Assembly: GCA_963716085.1 (NCBI GenBank) | Contig: OY970288.1 | Coordinates: forward strand, 2,108,001 to 2,172,000 | DNA from: Persicitalea sp963716085 | GTDB taxonomy: Bacteria > Bacteroidota > Bacteroidia > Cytophagales > Spirosomataceae | Direction: 5' to 3' | Length of the DNA: 64,000 nt | Part shown: one piece after another, positions 17,261-25,873 of the stretch | How positions within the stretch are numbered: position 1 is the first letter of the stretch | Layout: every line of letters starts with the position of its first letter | Notes under the pieces: model-generated | Database searches by the model: none | What the model was told of the DNA's origin: nothing | The model's input: the letters and a program-made list of their open reading frames with translations, nothing else | Made by a program: the position numbers and the translations under genes

Positions 17261-17747
17261 CCCCTACGAATACACTACCATAGGCGACCGCACCAACTCC
17301 TATTTCTTTCCTACCGTTTCAGGTCTGGTTTACGAAGTAAAGTTCATTCCCTCCACGGACTACTTCAACGCTTATTCGGGATTGGAGATCGAAGTATTTG
17401 AAATGACGATCTCTATCGCCGATAACCCACTGCCGGGCAAAAAGCTTCCCGCCGACGAGCGGGTAGCCCCCACCATCTTCGCCATTTTCGAGGGTTTCTT
17501 CCTCGCCCAGCGGCACGCCATCGTTTTCATTTGTGACTCGACGGACGGTCGCGGCTACGCCCGGTACCGAAAGTTCGGCCATTGGTTTCAAAACAAAAAC
17601 GCCCGTACGGACGAAATGGCCAAACTCGACCGCATCGTGGTCGATGACGACGAGAGAATCTACCTGTCGCTGGTGCTGAGCCGTCATCATCCAAAACTAA
17701 GTCGAATTACGGACATTTTCTTCTCCATGGGCGAGGAAGGAAAGTAG
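17238..17747 (+). CDS. DUF6169-like protein
   Basis: Protein of 169 residues with the pattern NPYEYTTIGDRTNSYFFPT, then GLVYEVKFIP, PTIFAIFEGFFLAQRHAIVFIC and GRGYARYRKFGHWF. This fits small Bacteroidota proteins that I recall as DUF6169, which often sit behind a tiny upstream gene. No signal peptide or membrane segment is visible, so it is probably cytoplasmic. The function of the family is not known to me. The pair interrupts the interval between a SusC/SusD locus and a sulfatase that could otherwise form one polysaccharide-utilisation locus. Confidence 0.65.
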   Translation: MESKKPSNPYEYTTIGDRTNSYFFPTVSGLVYEVKFIPSTDYFNAYSGLEIEVFEMTISIADNPLPGKKLPADERVAPTIFAIFEGFFLAQRHAIVFICDSTDGRGYARYRKFGHWFQNKNARTDEMAKLDRIVVDDDERIYLSLVLSRHHPKLSRITDIFFSMGEEGK

Positions 17748-17767
17748 TTTTAACCCTCCGGGCGACA

Positions 17768-17950
17768 TCAAGGACGGATCTCCACCCGAACTATCTCCTT
17801 TTTCTTCAAATCAATAGGTAATCCTAAAATCAGATCGCTCCCCCGAATGGTTTGCTTGTTGCCGTTCACTACCACCGAATAACTCTTTTCACCTTCCAGC
17901 GCATACCATTCCTGAAACTGATTGATCCTGGGATTCTCAATCTCAACAAT
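17768..17950 (-). pseudogene. Possible C-terminal remnant of a secreted enzyme
   Basis: The minus-strand frame ending at 17768 translates to a plausible protein tail: EWYALEGEKSYSVVVNGNKQ, then GSDLILGLPIDLKKKEIVRV. This looks like the last beta-strands of a beta-sandwich domain in a carbohydrate enzyme. The frame upstream runs through the SusD terminator and into the SusD gene, so no proper start exists. It may be all that is left of a gene once located downstream of susD. A chance frame is possible; confidence is low. Confidence 0.3.
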
Positions 17951-17988
17951 AAAAAAAAGCCGGACCCCCACCCTGGGAATCCGGCTTT
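17951..17988 (-). terminator. Intrinsic terminator of the susC-susD operon
   Basis: Nine-bp perfect stem (AAAGCCGGA and TCCGGCTTT on the plus strand) with an additional CCC/GGG inner pairing. On the minus strand it is followed by a run of T. It starts about 20 bp after the susD stop. Confidence 0.85.
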
Positions 17989-18009
17989 CCGCTATGTACC
18001 GCCGTTGGA

Positions 18010-19596
18010 TCAGTTCCAACTGTCGGTCACTTCTTTGGCCACCGTGGGATTGGTGTCCTTCTCGGATTGCGGAATCGGCAATAGCGAGTGCTTGGGCTCG
18101 ACCGGATTCAACCGGAGCGTGGGATATATGTCGCGGACGGCGTTCTTTTCGGGGTTGATCGTGCTTTGCAAAATTCCCCAGCGTACGAGATCGAAGTAGC
18201 GAAGTTGCTCACCCGCGAGCTCGATCTGCCGCTCGCGCCGCAGAATCTGTACGGCGGCGTCTTGCGAACCCAATGCGGTGTACTCAAAAGCACCGGAGCG
18301 CTTGCGCACCTGATTGATCAGGGGCAGGGCTTCGGCCAGTTTATTCTGATAAATTCTGGCCTCGGCCAGCATCAGCAGGACGTCGGCGTAGCGGATGACC
18401 TGTGTGTTGATTTCGGAGGCAGGGCCGTTGATTTTCTCAATTTCCTCGTAAGGTTCGTATTTCTTCCAACGGTAACCCTCGCGGGCAAAGGGGTAGGGCT
18501 TCGCGCCGCCAGCGCAGGCGTTGCAATAGTCAGTGTCGGCACCACTGTCTTTGTCTCCGTACATGACCCACTTGGCGCGGGGGTCAACGTAAGTTGCCCC
18601 TTTTTCATCCTTATAAGTGAAGGACTTGACCAGGGCGTTGGAAACGTACACGTTGTTCCAGTCGTTGAAACCGTATTCCTGGGCGCGGCCGGTGTGGGTG
18701 GTTTGTCCACCGTGCGCCTCTTGTCCACCGAACATATAGTACTGGTTGGCTCCGTTCACCCCCCAGCCAAACCAGCGGTGGGGAATGTTGAAAATCGTCT
18801 CCGGTGAGTTAGCATTGGCGGGAGTGAACTGGTTCCAATAGCTGGGATTGAGCGAATATTTGAAGGGGGCGGTCGTGAGTTCGGCAAAGGTCTGCTCGGC
18901 CTGCGGGTATTTCTTTTGGTACAAAAAGGCCTTGCCCAGCATGGCCTTGGCGGCCCCCTTGGTGGCTCGTCCCAACTGGGCGGCACTGTGGACTACCGGC
19001 AGGTCGGCGGCGGCTTCGGTCAGGTCTTTTTCTACGGCGGCCCAAATGGCGGCTACTTCGGCGCGGGGCGCATAAAAGTCGGAAGCGGCTTTGAAATCCA
19101 ATTTTAACGGCGCTCTGCCCCACAGATTCACGATGTTGAAGTAAGCAAATCCGCGCAGATATTTCGCCTCGGCGATGTACTGCTTCTTCAAGGCTTTATT
19201 CGCCTCGGTAGTGGGTTCCCAATCAGTGATTTTGTCCAAGACCACGTTGGCCCGGAAAACCATGCGGTACAGCGACTGCCAGGTGTTGTCGATCTGAGGG
19301 TGTCCCGGCGCGTGGGTAAACTCCGAAAGTTGGGCCAGATCGCCGAGAAGGGCCTGCGAGCGCTCGGCGTCATTGCCTAGGATGTCAAAGGTGAAGTACC
19401 ACTCCCGGGCGTACATGCCGTTTTGCAAGAGCGTGGCGTACGTGGCGATAACGGCCTCGTTGAACTGCGGCTGCTCCTTGAAATAGGTGCCGTCACTGTA
19501 TGAGTTCTCGTTTTTGATGTCGAGAATCTCCGGGTTACAGCCAGCCAGGCCACAGAGCAGCGCGGCGGTGAAGAGAACATTTTTTCTGGTAAGCAT
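18010..19596 (-). CDS. SusD/RagB-family outer-membrane lipoprotein
   Basis: Surface glycan-binding lipoprotein of 528 residues that forms the lid over its SusC partner. The lipobox LAGC lies about 19 residues after the start chosen at 19596 (MLTRKNVLFTAALLCGLAGC); the 13 earlier in-frame codons would weaken the signal peptide. The helical TPR-like N-terminal SusD domain and the C-terminal part with RYADVLLMLAEARIY, then LINQVRKRSG and RRERQIELAGEQLRYFDLVRWG, are characteristic. It starts 58 bp after the susC stop on the same strand and ends before a strong terminator. The ligand is not predictable from the sequence. Confidence 0.95.
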   Translation of the reverse strand: MLTRKNVLFTAALLCGLAGCNPEILDIKNENSYSDGTYFKEQPQFNEAVIATYATLLQNGMYAREWYFTFDILGNDAERSQALLGDLAQLSEFTHAPGHPQIDNTWQSLYRMVFRANVVLDKITDWEPTTEANKALKKQYIAEAKYLRGFAYFNIVNLWGRAPLKLDFKAASDFYAPRAEVAAIWAAVEKDLTEAAADLPVVHSAAQLGRATKGAAKAMLGKAFLYQKKYPQAEQTFAELTTAPFKYSLNPSYWNQFTPANANSPETIFNIPHRWFGWGVNGANQYYMFGGQEAHGGQTTHTGRAQEYGFNDWNNVYVSNALVKSFTYKDEKGATYVDPRAKWVMYGDKDSGADTDYCNACAGGAKPYPFAREGYRWKKYEPYEEIEKINGPASEINTQVIRYADVLLMLAEARIYQNKLAEALPLINQVRKRSGAFEYTALGSQDAAVQILRRERQIELAGEQLRYFDLVRWGILQSTINPEKNAVRDIYPTLRLNPVEPKHSLLPIPQSEKDTNPTVAKEVTDSWN

Positions 19597-19654
19597 AATG
19601 ATTGTATTTATACTGTTTATAAGTCGATTAAACACCGCATTGCTACAATGCGGG

Positions 19655-22600
19655 CTAAAAGTTGAGATTGACGCCCACGATTACCGTCTTGGGAATCGGC
19701 GGCGTGTAGGAGTTCAGGCCCCGGTTGAAGAGGACGTCGTAATTTGATCCGCCCGAGGATAGCACTTCGGGATCGAGACCGCTATACTTGGTCAGGGTGA
19801 TGAAGTTTTGCAGCGTCACGTACAACCGCGCCCCTTGCAGCACCTTGCCGAATGCTCCGTCCAGTTTGGGCAAATTATAGCCCAGCGTAATGTTACGGAA
19901 ACGCAGGTAGTCGCCGCTCTCGACGTAGCGGTCGGAGGCGCGCAGGTTTTGGCCGCCGTTGGCTCCCTGGTTGGCCTTGGGGTTTCTGGCGATGTCGCCG
20001 GGTTCTCTCCAACGATCCAGCACGCCCACCCCGTGGTTGAACACTTTGTTGGTGCCTTCCAGGTAATAGATCGTGGAATTGATGATCTGAACCCCCGAAA
20101 CACCCGTAAGGCCGATCATCAAGTCTAAGTTTTTGTAGCCCAGCTCTATGTTGCCACCATATTGCACCTTGGGAATCGGGCTACCCAGAAACTCCTGGTC
20201 GGCCTCGGTGACCTGTCCGTCGCCGTTGAGGTCTTTGAACACGATGTCACCCGGCTTCAAGCCTTTTTGAAACTCATCATTACCCGCTGCGGCCGCAATC
20301 TCGTTATAGCGGCTTACCTCAGCCTGATCGATCGCCACGTGGTCCATGCGGAATCCCCAAAAGGCACCGATTGGCGTACCGACATCGGTTTTGGTCATAG
20401 AAGCCACGTCGTTGAAGCCGCCGCCCCGAATGGGTACGGCCCCGTCGGTACCCAGTGATAATACTTTGTTTTCGTTAAACGAGGCGTTGACGTTCAGCGC
20501 GTAACGAAAGTCGCTCGCGCTGCCGCGGAAAGTGGCCGCAAGCTCAAAACCCCGGTTCACTACGCTGGCCGCGTTGAGTGGGATCTGAGCGGAATTGTAC
20601 ACGTTGCCCAGGCCAGTTGACTTCGGCAGCAGCACGTTGATGAGCAGACCGTCGGAGAGGCGGTTGTAGTAATCGGCGGTCAGATTGAGCCTGTTGTTGA
20701 AAAACCCGATGTCCAGTCCGATGTCGGTCTGGGTGGTTTCCTCCCAGCGCAGATCGGGATTAGCAATTTCGGATAGCGTAGCTCCCAGCACGTAACCCTT
20801 GTCCGGTCCCAGCGAATAGCCGGGCGAGCCCGACGAGTAGCCCCGGAATACGTTGACGCTGGTGCGGAACAGGCCGATGCGGTCGTTGCCGGTCTTGCCC
20901 CAACTGGCCCGTAGCTTGAGGTCGGAGATGAAGCTCTGGCCCTTCATGAAATCCTCCTCGATGAGCTTCCAGGCAACGCCGAAGGCGGGAAAATCACCGT
21001 AACGGTTGTTGGCACCGAAGGCAGGCGAGTAGTCGCGACGGATGGAGGCGGTGAAGATGTACTTGTCCATCAGATCATACTGCAGGCGCGAGAAGTAGGA
21101 GAAGAACACGTTGGTGTTGGTCGAAGCCCCGGAGCCGGATACGCTTTTCTGCCCGGCCGCGCCGATGTTCATGATCTCGTCGTTGGTGATCTGCGACCCC
21201 TGCACGTTGAGACTGCGGTAGCGGCCGCCGTTGGCGTAGGTGGCACCCACCACGACATTGATCTTATGGTTCGCACCGAAAGATTTGTCGGCGGTCATGA
21301 AGTTCTCGAACAGGGGGCCGATGCCAAAGTTACTGCCCTCATTGACCTCACGGGCGTAAAACAGGTTGCCGCTCTCGAACTCGCGGCGGTAGTTCCAGTT
21401 GCTGCCGGCGTTGAAATTGACCTGCGCCTGGCTGCGAAATTTGAGCCAGTCCAGAATGCGCACCTCGCCGAAGAGCTGAGCCGTGATGTTCAGGCCGCGA
21501 CTCTTGGATTCGCGGTTGTTGATCCAGGCGGCCGGGTTCTGGGCGTCCTGCACATCGCGGGCGCGGGTCACGTTGTAGTAGCCGCCCAGCACGTTCGGGT
21601 CACGAACCGGCGCGTAAGGCGGCATCCTGACGGCCTGGCTCAGGTCGTACGTTGCCCCGCTGTACACGTTGTAGGTCGTGTTGATATTCTGGCCGAACTT
21701 AAAGCGGCCGACGTTCTGGTCGAGGGCCAGCCGGAGCCGTACCCGCTGAAAGTTGTAGGGCTTGAAAATTCCGTCCTGATTCTCGTAGCCGATCGAAGCG
21801 CTGTAGGTCGATTTTTCGGAGCCACCGTTAATGTTGATGTAGTGGTTGGTCTGGGGAGCGGTTTGAAAAATCTCGTCCTGCCAGTTGGTGACGTCGCGCT
21901 GCGCTTCCGGCGAATCCAGTACGGTACCGTCGGGGAAGCCGTTGGGGTACCAGCCTTCGCGCAACAAGTCGATATACTGCGAGGAGTTGAGCAGGTCGAA
22001 GCGCTTGGCGGCGCGTGACACGCCGTACTGGAAGTTGTAGCTGATGCGCGGTACGCCCGACTTGCCGCGTTTGGTGGTCACGATCACCACGCCGTTGGCG
22101 GCCCTTGCTCCGTAGATGGCTACCGAAGAAGCGTCTTTGAGAACCGTCATGCTTTCGATGTCCTGCCAGGGGACAGAGTTGATGTCGCCACCCTGTATCC
22201 CGTCGATGACGTAAAGCGGATCGGGGTTGGTGAACGTACCCGTACCCCGAATGAAAATGCGGGTACCCTGACCGGGCAGACCGTTGCTGTTGACGACCTG
22301 CACGCCCGCTAGCTTGCCTTGCAGCAACTGCTGGGCGTTGGTGGCGGTCACTTCCCCAAAATCCTCGGATTTAGCAATGCCGACCGATCCCACCAAATCC
22401 TTTTTCTTGACACTGCCGTAACCAATTACCACGGCCTCTTCCAGCAGGTTCACGTCCGTCTGTAGGGTGACGTCAATAACCGTGCGGCCACCGATGGCAA
22501 CTTCCTGAGACTTGAATCCCACGAAGCTATACACAAGTGTGGTGGCGTTGTCGGGCACCACGAGTTCATAAGCGCCTTCGCCGTTGGTCGTCGTGCCGCG

Positions 22601-23113
22601 GGGTGTTCCCTTCACGATCACGCTTACGCCAGGCAGCTTATTGCCTTCTTCATCGGCGACCGTTCCGTTTATCCTCCGCTCCACGGCGGCGATTGTCATG
22701 GCCTCCCGCATGGACGTCCCCACCACGGGGGGGGGCAGTTCCGACGTTTCTTTGACAGGACTGAGAATAATTTGTCGGCCTACCACCTCATAGCGCAGGT
22801 GAAAAGGTCTGATGAAGCGGTCGAGTACTTGGGCCAACGGATCATTGGCCGCCACGAGCGTGATCTTCTGGTTGGCCGGAACAGAAGCAGGGCGGTATGC
22901 GAAACGAACGTTTGTTTGCTTTTCAATGGCCTGCAAAACTTTGCGGGCATTCTGGTTTTCGATGCGCAGCGTGACCTTTTGCTCCAGTACTTCCTGGGCA
23001 TCGGCATCGTGGGCCAGGGAGGCACCCACAAAAACCATCACCATCAAACATTGTATGAGGGAGATTTTCATCAGGCGGTTGATAGAGTTGCTTAAATGTA
23101 CCGTTTTTTTCAT
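19655..23113 (-). CDS. SusC/RagA-family TonB-linked outer-membrane receptor with STN domain
   Basis: Second SusC-type transporter, 1152 residues. The signal peptide ends around residue 40 (LAHDADAQ). The STN signalling domain is at about 42-100, followed by a carboxypeptidase-regulatory-like domain (about 148-235) with GTPRGTTTNGEGAYELVVPD. The plug carries YGARAANGVVIVTTKRGKSG, and the barrel ends in VNLNF. The order sigma, FecR, SusC, SusD on one strand is complete here, so regulation by ligand-induced sigma release is very likely. It shares the N-terminal layout with the SusC at the window start, but the signal peptide and plug differ enough that these are not recent duplicates. Confidence 0.95.
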   Translation of the reverse strand: MKKTVHLSNSINRLMKISLIQCLMVMVFVGASLAHDADAQEVLEQKVTLRIENQNARKVLQAIEKQTNVRFAYRPASVPANQKITLVAANDPLAQVLDRFIRPFHLRYEVVGRQIILSPVKETSELPPPVVGTSMREAMTIAAVERRINGTVADEEGNKLPGVSVIVKGTPRGTTTNGEGAYELVVPDNATTLVYSFVGFKSQEVAIGGRTVIDVTLQTDVNLLEEAVVIGYGSVKKKDLVGSVGIAKSEDFGEVTATNAQQLLQGKLAGVQVVNSNGLPGQGTRIFIRGTGTFTNPDPLYVIDGIQGGDINSVPWQDIESMTVLKDASSVAIYGARAANGVVIVTTKRGKSGVPRISYNFQYGVSRAAKRFDLLNSSQYIDLLREGWYPNGFPDGTVLDSPEAQRDVTNWQDEIFQTAPQTNHYININGGSEKSTYSASIGYENQDGIFKPYNFQRVRLRLALDQNVGRFKFGQNINTTYNVYSGATYDLSQAVRMPPYAPVRDPNVLGGYYNVTRARDVQDAQNPAAWINNRESKSRGLNITAQLFGEVRILDWLKFRSQAQVNFNAGSNWNYRREFESGNLFYAREVNEGSNFGIGPLFENFMTADKSFGANHKINVVVGATYANGGRYRSLNVQGSQITNDEIMNIGAAGQKSVSGSGASTNTNVFFSYFSRLQYDLMDKYIFTASIRRDYSPAFGANNRYGDFPAFGVAWKLIEEDFMKGQSFISDLKLRASWGKTGNDRIGLFRTSVNVFRGYSSGSPGYSLGPDKGYVLGATLSEIANPDLRWEETTQTDIGLDIGFFNNRLNLTADYYNRLSDGLLINVLLPKSTGLGNVYNSAQIPLNAASVVNRGFELAATFRGSASDFRYALNVNASFNENKVLSLGTDGAVPIRGGGFNDVASMTKTDVGTPIGAFWGFRMDHVAIDQAEVSRYNEIAAAAGNDEFQKGLKPGDIVFKDLNGDGQVTEADQEFLGSPIPKVQYGGNIELGYKNLDLMIGLTGVSGVQIINSTIYYLEGTNKVFNHGVGVLDRWREPGDIARNPKANQGANGGQNLRASDRYVESGDYLRFRNITLGYNLPKLDGAFGKVLQGARLYVTLQNFITLTKYSGLDPEVLSSGGSNYDVLFNRGLNSYTPPIPKTVIVGVNLNF

Positions 23114-23209
23114 TGGGTTTTAGGTTAAGTGATTGTTTTTTAAGGGGCAAAGGGGCAAAGTGAACTCCAAATGTCTAAACACCTAACCCCTAAACAACTA
23201 ATCGCCAGT

Positions 23210-24301
23210 TCAGCATCCCCGGCTGAAAATGACGATTTGGCCGTCGATGAATTTATAGTGTATGTCAATGACCATGCTAATTACTTTGAGTTTTTGGTAG
23301 AGGTCTTCATCGGTAAGGTTTATGGTCAAAAGGCAGTTTTTGAGAACCTCCTCGTCATAGACCACGTCGATGCCATAAGCTTCGCCCAAAGCCCGAAAAA
23401 CCTCCGATGCCGGAGCGGCCTCAAAGACAAACTGCTCCATCTTGTTTACGGGTACCAACAGGATCGGCTTGTCCACCAGCGCCTTACGGATGCTGGCGTT
23501 GGGACGGTGATACACGGCCTTCTGGTTGGGAGTCAGGATGATTCCCTTGGCTTCGGGATCCTGGTGCAGGTCGGAGTCGTTGGCGTACACCGAAACCCGA
23601 CCCGTCCTGACTTCCACGGTGACGTCGGAGGAGTCGGGGCTTGATTTCACCTCGAAGCTCGTGCCCAGCACTTTGGTGACGATCGTGTTGGTATAGACCA
23701 GGAAAGGCGCTTGCGGATTTTTGGTAACCTCAAAAAAAGCGTCGCCCGTCAGGTACACCTTCCGCTCCGTTGCGCCAAATTCGGCGGGATACCGCAGTCG
23801 GCTGTACTGACTGAGGCTCACCTGGCTGCCGTCGGCCAATTGGATGACCATGCTTTGCCGACCCTCGTTGACGGCCAACTTCCAATCCGAAGAACCTTCG
23901 GTGCCAAAACTGGTGTTTGCTGCGTCTGCGCTCCGCTGGCCCAGCCACCAGCCGCCCGCCCCCAAAGCAAGCAGAAGACCAGCCGCTACCTGCCAAAATC
24001 CGCGCCGCCAAATCGGGCGTTTCAACGGAGCATCCAGTCCGTCGAGAGAATGCTCGATCCGCATCCATATCGACCGTACAGTGCGTTGGGAAGTTGATTT
24101 CAAGCCCCTATTGTCTGCGGATCCAATGCTTTGAAGACCCGCAACCAGCCGACGACCTTCTTCCAGATCATCGAAACGATCGGGATGTTCGCGCAGGAAA
24201 TTTCGCCAAAAACGATCGTTCTCGGGGGTGGGGGCAGACACCCATTCCTTAAAAAAATCGTCGGCGGCGAAGTCTTCCGCCAAATAGAGATGGTAGGTCA
24301 T
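23210..24301 (-). CDS. FecR-family anti-sigma factor
   Basis: Anti-sigma factor of 363 residues that links the SusC receptor downstream with the sigma factor upstream. It has a cytoplasmic N-terminus of about 100 residues and one membrane segment (about 101-121, FWQVAAGLLLALGAGGWWL). The periplasmic FecR domain includes LTGDAFFEVTKNPQAPFLVY and the DUF4974 domain lies near 285-360. It is 22 bp after the sigma gene. The 96 bp between it and susC contain two short direct repeats of GGGGCAAA (about 23144-23159) and no clear terminator, so read-through into susC is possible. Confidence 0.93.
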   Translation of the reverse strand: MTYHLYLAEDFAADDFFKEWVSAPTPENDRFWRNFLREHPDRFDDLEEGRRLVAGLQSIGSADNRGLKSTSQRTVRSIWMRIEHSLDGLDAPLKRPIWRRGFWQVAAGLLLALGAGGWWLGQRSADAANTSFGTEGSSDWKLAVNEGRQSMVIQLADGSQVSLSQYSRLRYPAEFGATERKVYLTGDAFFEVTKNPQAPFLVYTNTIVTKVLGTSFEVKSSPDSSDVTVEVRTGRVSVYANDSDLHQDPEAKGIILTPNQKAVYHRPNASIRKALVDKPILLVPVNKMEQFVFEAAPASEVFRALGEAYGIDVVYDEEVLKNCLLTINLTDEDLYQKLKVISMVIDIHYKFIDGQIVIFSRGC

Positions 24302-24323
24302 TGCTTCTTTGGTGATAACAGGA

Positions 24324-24953
24324 TCAAAATAACAGACTGGACACTAGCACGACCGAAAGGATGCGCACGACCTGCCGCAAAACTTTGAGGCCCGAGTAAA
24401 TAAATTTGCAGGCCGACTGGTAATTGACGCCCATGATCCGGGCGATTTCCTCGTTGCTGAAATGATGCGTAAAACGGAGGTCGATGGCCTGTTGCTGGCG
24501 CGGACTCAGTTGCTGGTACCCGGCACGGAGTTGGCGAAGCAGCTCCTCCTGGCCTTCGGTCTGGATCATTTGTTGCTCCCTGAAAGTGTCCGTTTCTTCC
24601 AACTCTTTCATCTTTGACAGGTCGGTGGCGTGGTAGAGGTCGTCGCGTTGCTGGGTGCGGCAGATTTTGTTGCGCAGGGCGCGGAAGAGGTAGAATTTGA
24701 TGGAATCCGTCTCGCTCAGGTTGGCGCGGCTCTGCCAGAGTTCCACAAACAGATCATGGATACTGTCTTCGATCAACTGCACATTGCTCGTGACCCGCCG
24801 CCCGTAATTCACCAATTCACCAGCATACAGGGCATATATTTGCTCGAACGCTTCCCGGTTTCCCGCCCGGAAGGCATTCCACAGCGTCAGATCTTGAATT
24901 TTGGTTTGTGAGAGAGCCACCTGTTTGCATTGCGTTCTATATGATAATGCCAC
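24324..24953 (-). CDS. ECF RNA polymerase sigma-70 factor (Bacteroidota FecI-like)
   Basis: ECF sigma factor of 209 residues that controls the linked SusC/SusD operon. Region 2 is at about 33-105 (FEQIYALYAGELVNYGRRV, then DLFVELWQSR) and region 4 at about 145-195 (LSPRQQQAIDLRFTHHFSNE, IARIMGVNYQSACKFIYSG). The C-terminal tail is unusually hydrophobic (VRILSVVLVSSLLF), as in some FecI-like proteins of this phylum. It is the first gene of the cassette. The leader contains AT-rich DNA and, further up, the large palindrome at 25038. Confidence 0.93.
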   Translation of the reverse strand: MALSYRTQCKQVALSQTKIQDLTLWNAFRAGNREAFEQIYALYAGELVNYGRRVTSNVQLIEDSIHDLFVELWQSRANLSETDSIKFYLFRALRNKICRTQQRDDLYHATDLSKMKELEETDTFREQQMIQTEGQEELLRQLRAGYQQLSPRQQQAIDLRFTHHFSNEEIARIMGVNYQSACKFIYSGLKVLRQVVRILSVVLVSSLLF

Positions 24954-25037
24954 AGACTAGGTCTTTTAATCCAACTTTTTCTAAATATTTTTTTAATAAA
25001 ATCCTAAAGCCTGAAATTTTTTGTCTTAAAGTACTGT

Positions 25038-25090
25038 CAGTCAACAAGAAGCCTCGTCAGAAAATTTCTGACGAGGCTTCTTGTTGACTG
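25038..25090 (-). terminator. 53-nt perfect palindrome behind the DUF1080 gene
   Basis: Perfect inverted repeat with two 26-bp arms around a single central A (25064); the arms contain GAAGCCTCGTCAGAAA. It lies 28 bp after the stop of the DUF1080 gene and before the sigma gene, both on the minus strand. It is probably the operon terminator, although the T run normally expected after the stem is missing. Confidence 0.6.
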
Positions 25091-25118
25091 CTCTGGTAAT
25101 TACTACCAGCGTTTCTCC

Positions 25119-25817
25119 CTACTGCTTGTCCAGCGGCACTTCCAGCTTTTCATTCAATGCCTCCTCATTCATCCCCGACAGCTCGACTTTTGGGTTCTCC
25201 GTCAATTCCTTGATCCGATACCGCACCGTTTGCGGTGGCCCCGCGTGCAGCTGCAGGGCGATGTAGCCTGAGTCGTCACCGCCCGGATCGCGCACGGCTA
25301 CCGCCAAAGTACCGTTGATGGCCGTCCAGATGCGGTCGCCCACGGCCAGGATTTCGTAGGTGTTCCACTCGCCGGGCTTCACGGCCTGTTCACCGCGATC
25401 CTTCCAGAAGAGTTTCTGACGCCCGTGTTCGTGGTAGAGTCGCCCCCATACATCTTTGCCCATATCGGCCTGGTAGCCCAGCGCTTGTCCGCTGGAATCC
25501 GCCTTAACGGATCGGAACTGAATCCCGGCGTTGGCGGTGTTGGTTTCCATCAGTACTTCGGCTTTCAGGTAAAAGTCCTTCACGGGCTCGTCCGACCACA
25601 GAAATTCATTTTTTGGTACTGCTTCGGTTGCTTCGGCCACGATGGCTCCGTCCTGTACCGACCAGTACTCAGGACTCGTGGTCGACCAGCCGTGTAAGTT
25701 TTCCCCGTTAAAAAATTGGGAGGCTTCGCTGACAGTTTCTTCTTCCTGTTTTTCAGGCGTGGTACATGCCAATTGGGTGAATAGCAGCACAAGACTGCAA
25801 AGTGCTAGAATTCGCAT
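25119..25817 (-). CDS. DUF1080 family lipoprotein, likely 3-keto-glycoside hydrolase/hydratase
   Basis: Lipoprotein of 232 residues with lipobox TQLAC near residue 18. The rest is one DUF1080 (LamG-like beta-sandwich) domain: NGENLHGWS, then YLKAEVLMETNTANAGIQFR, WGRLYHEHGRQ, GEWNTYEILAVGDRIWTAING and GYIALQLHAGPPQTVRYR. Recent work links DUF1080 proteins to hydrolysis or hydration of 3-keto-sugars in Bacteroidota. The GMC oxidoreductase and Tat-exported small subunit upstream on the same strand would make such 3-keto substrates. It is 56 bp after the beta-propeller-like gene. Family call is firm; the activity is inferred from family and context. Confidence 0.88.
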   Translation of the reverse strand: MRILALCSLVLLFTQLACTTPEKQEEETVSEASQFFNGENLHGWSTTSPEYWSVQDGAIVAEATEAVPKNEFLWSDEPVKDFYLKAEVLMETNTANAGIQFRSVKADSSGQALGYQADMGKDVWGRLYHEHGRQKLFWKDRGEQAVKPGEWNTYEILAVGDRIWTAINGTLAVAVRDPGGDDSGYIALQLHAGPPQTVRYRIKELTENPKVELSGMNEEALNEKLEVPLDKQ

Positions 25818-25873
25818 AGGCGTTCTTATATTTCTCTAAAAAAAAGTAAAGGGTGCCGCCGGGAGGAAATACT

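Noticed and set aside
17768..18019. Complete 83-residue gene overlapping susD
   Set aside because: The first part translates the susD end and its terminator; only the last 55 residues look protein-like, so it is listed as a possible remnant instead.
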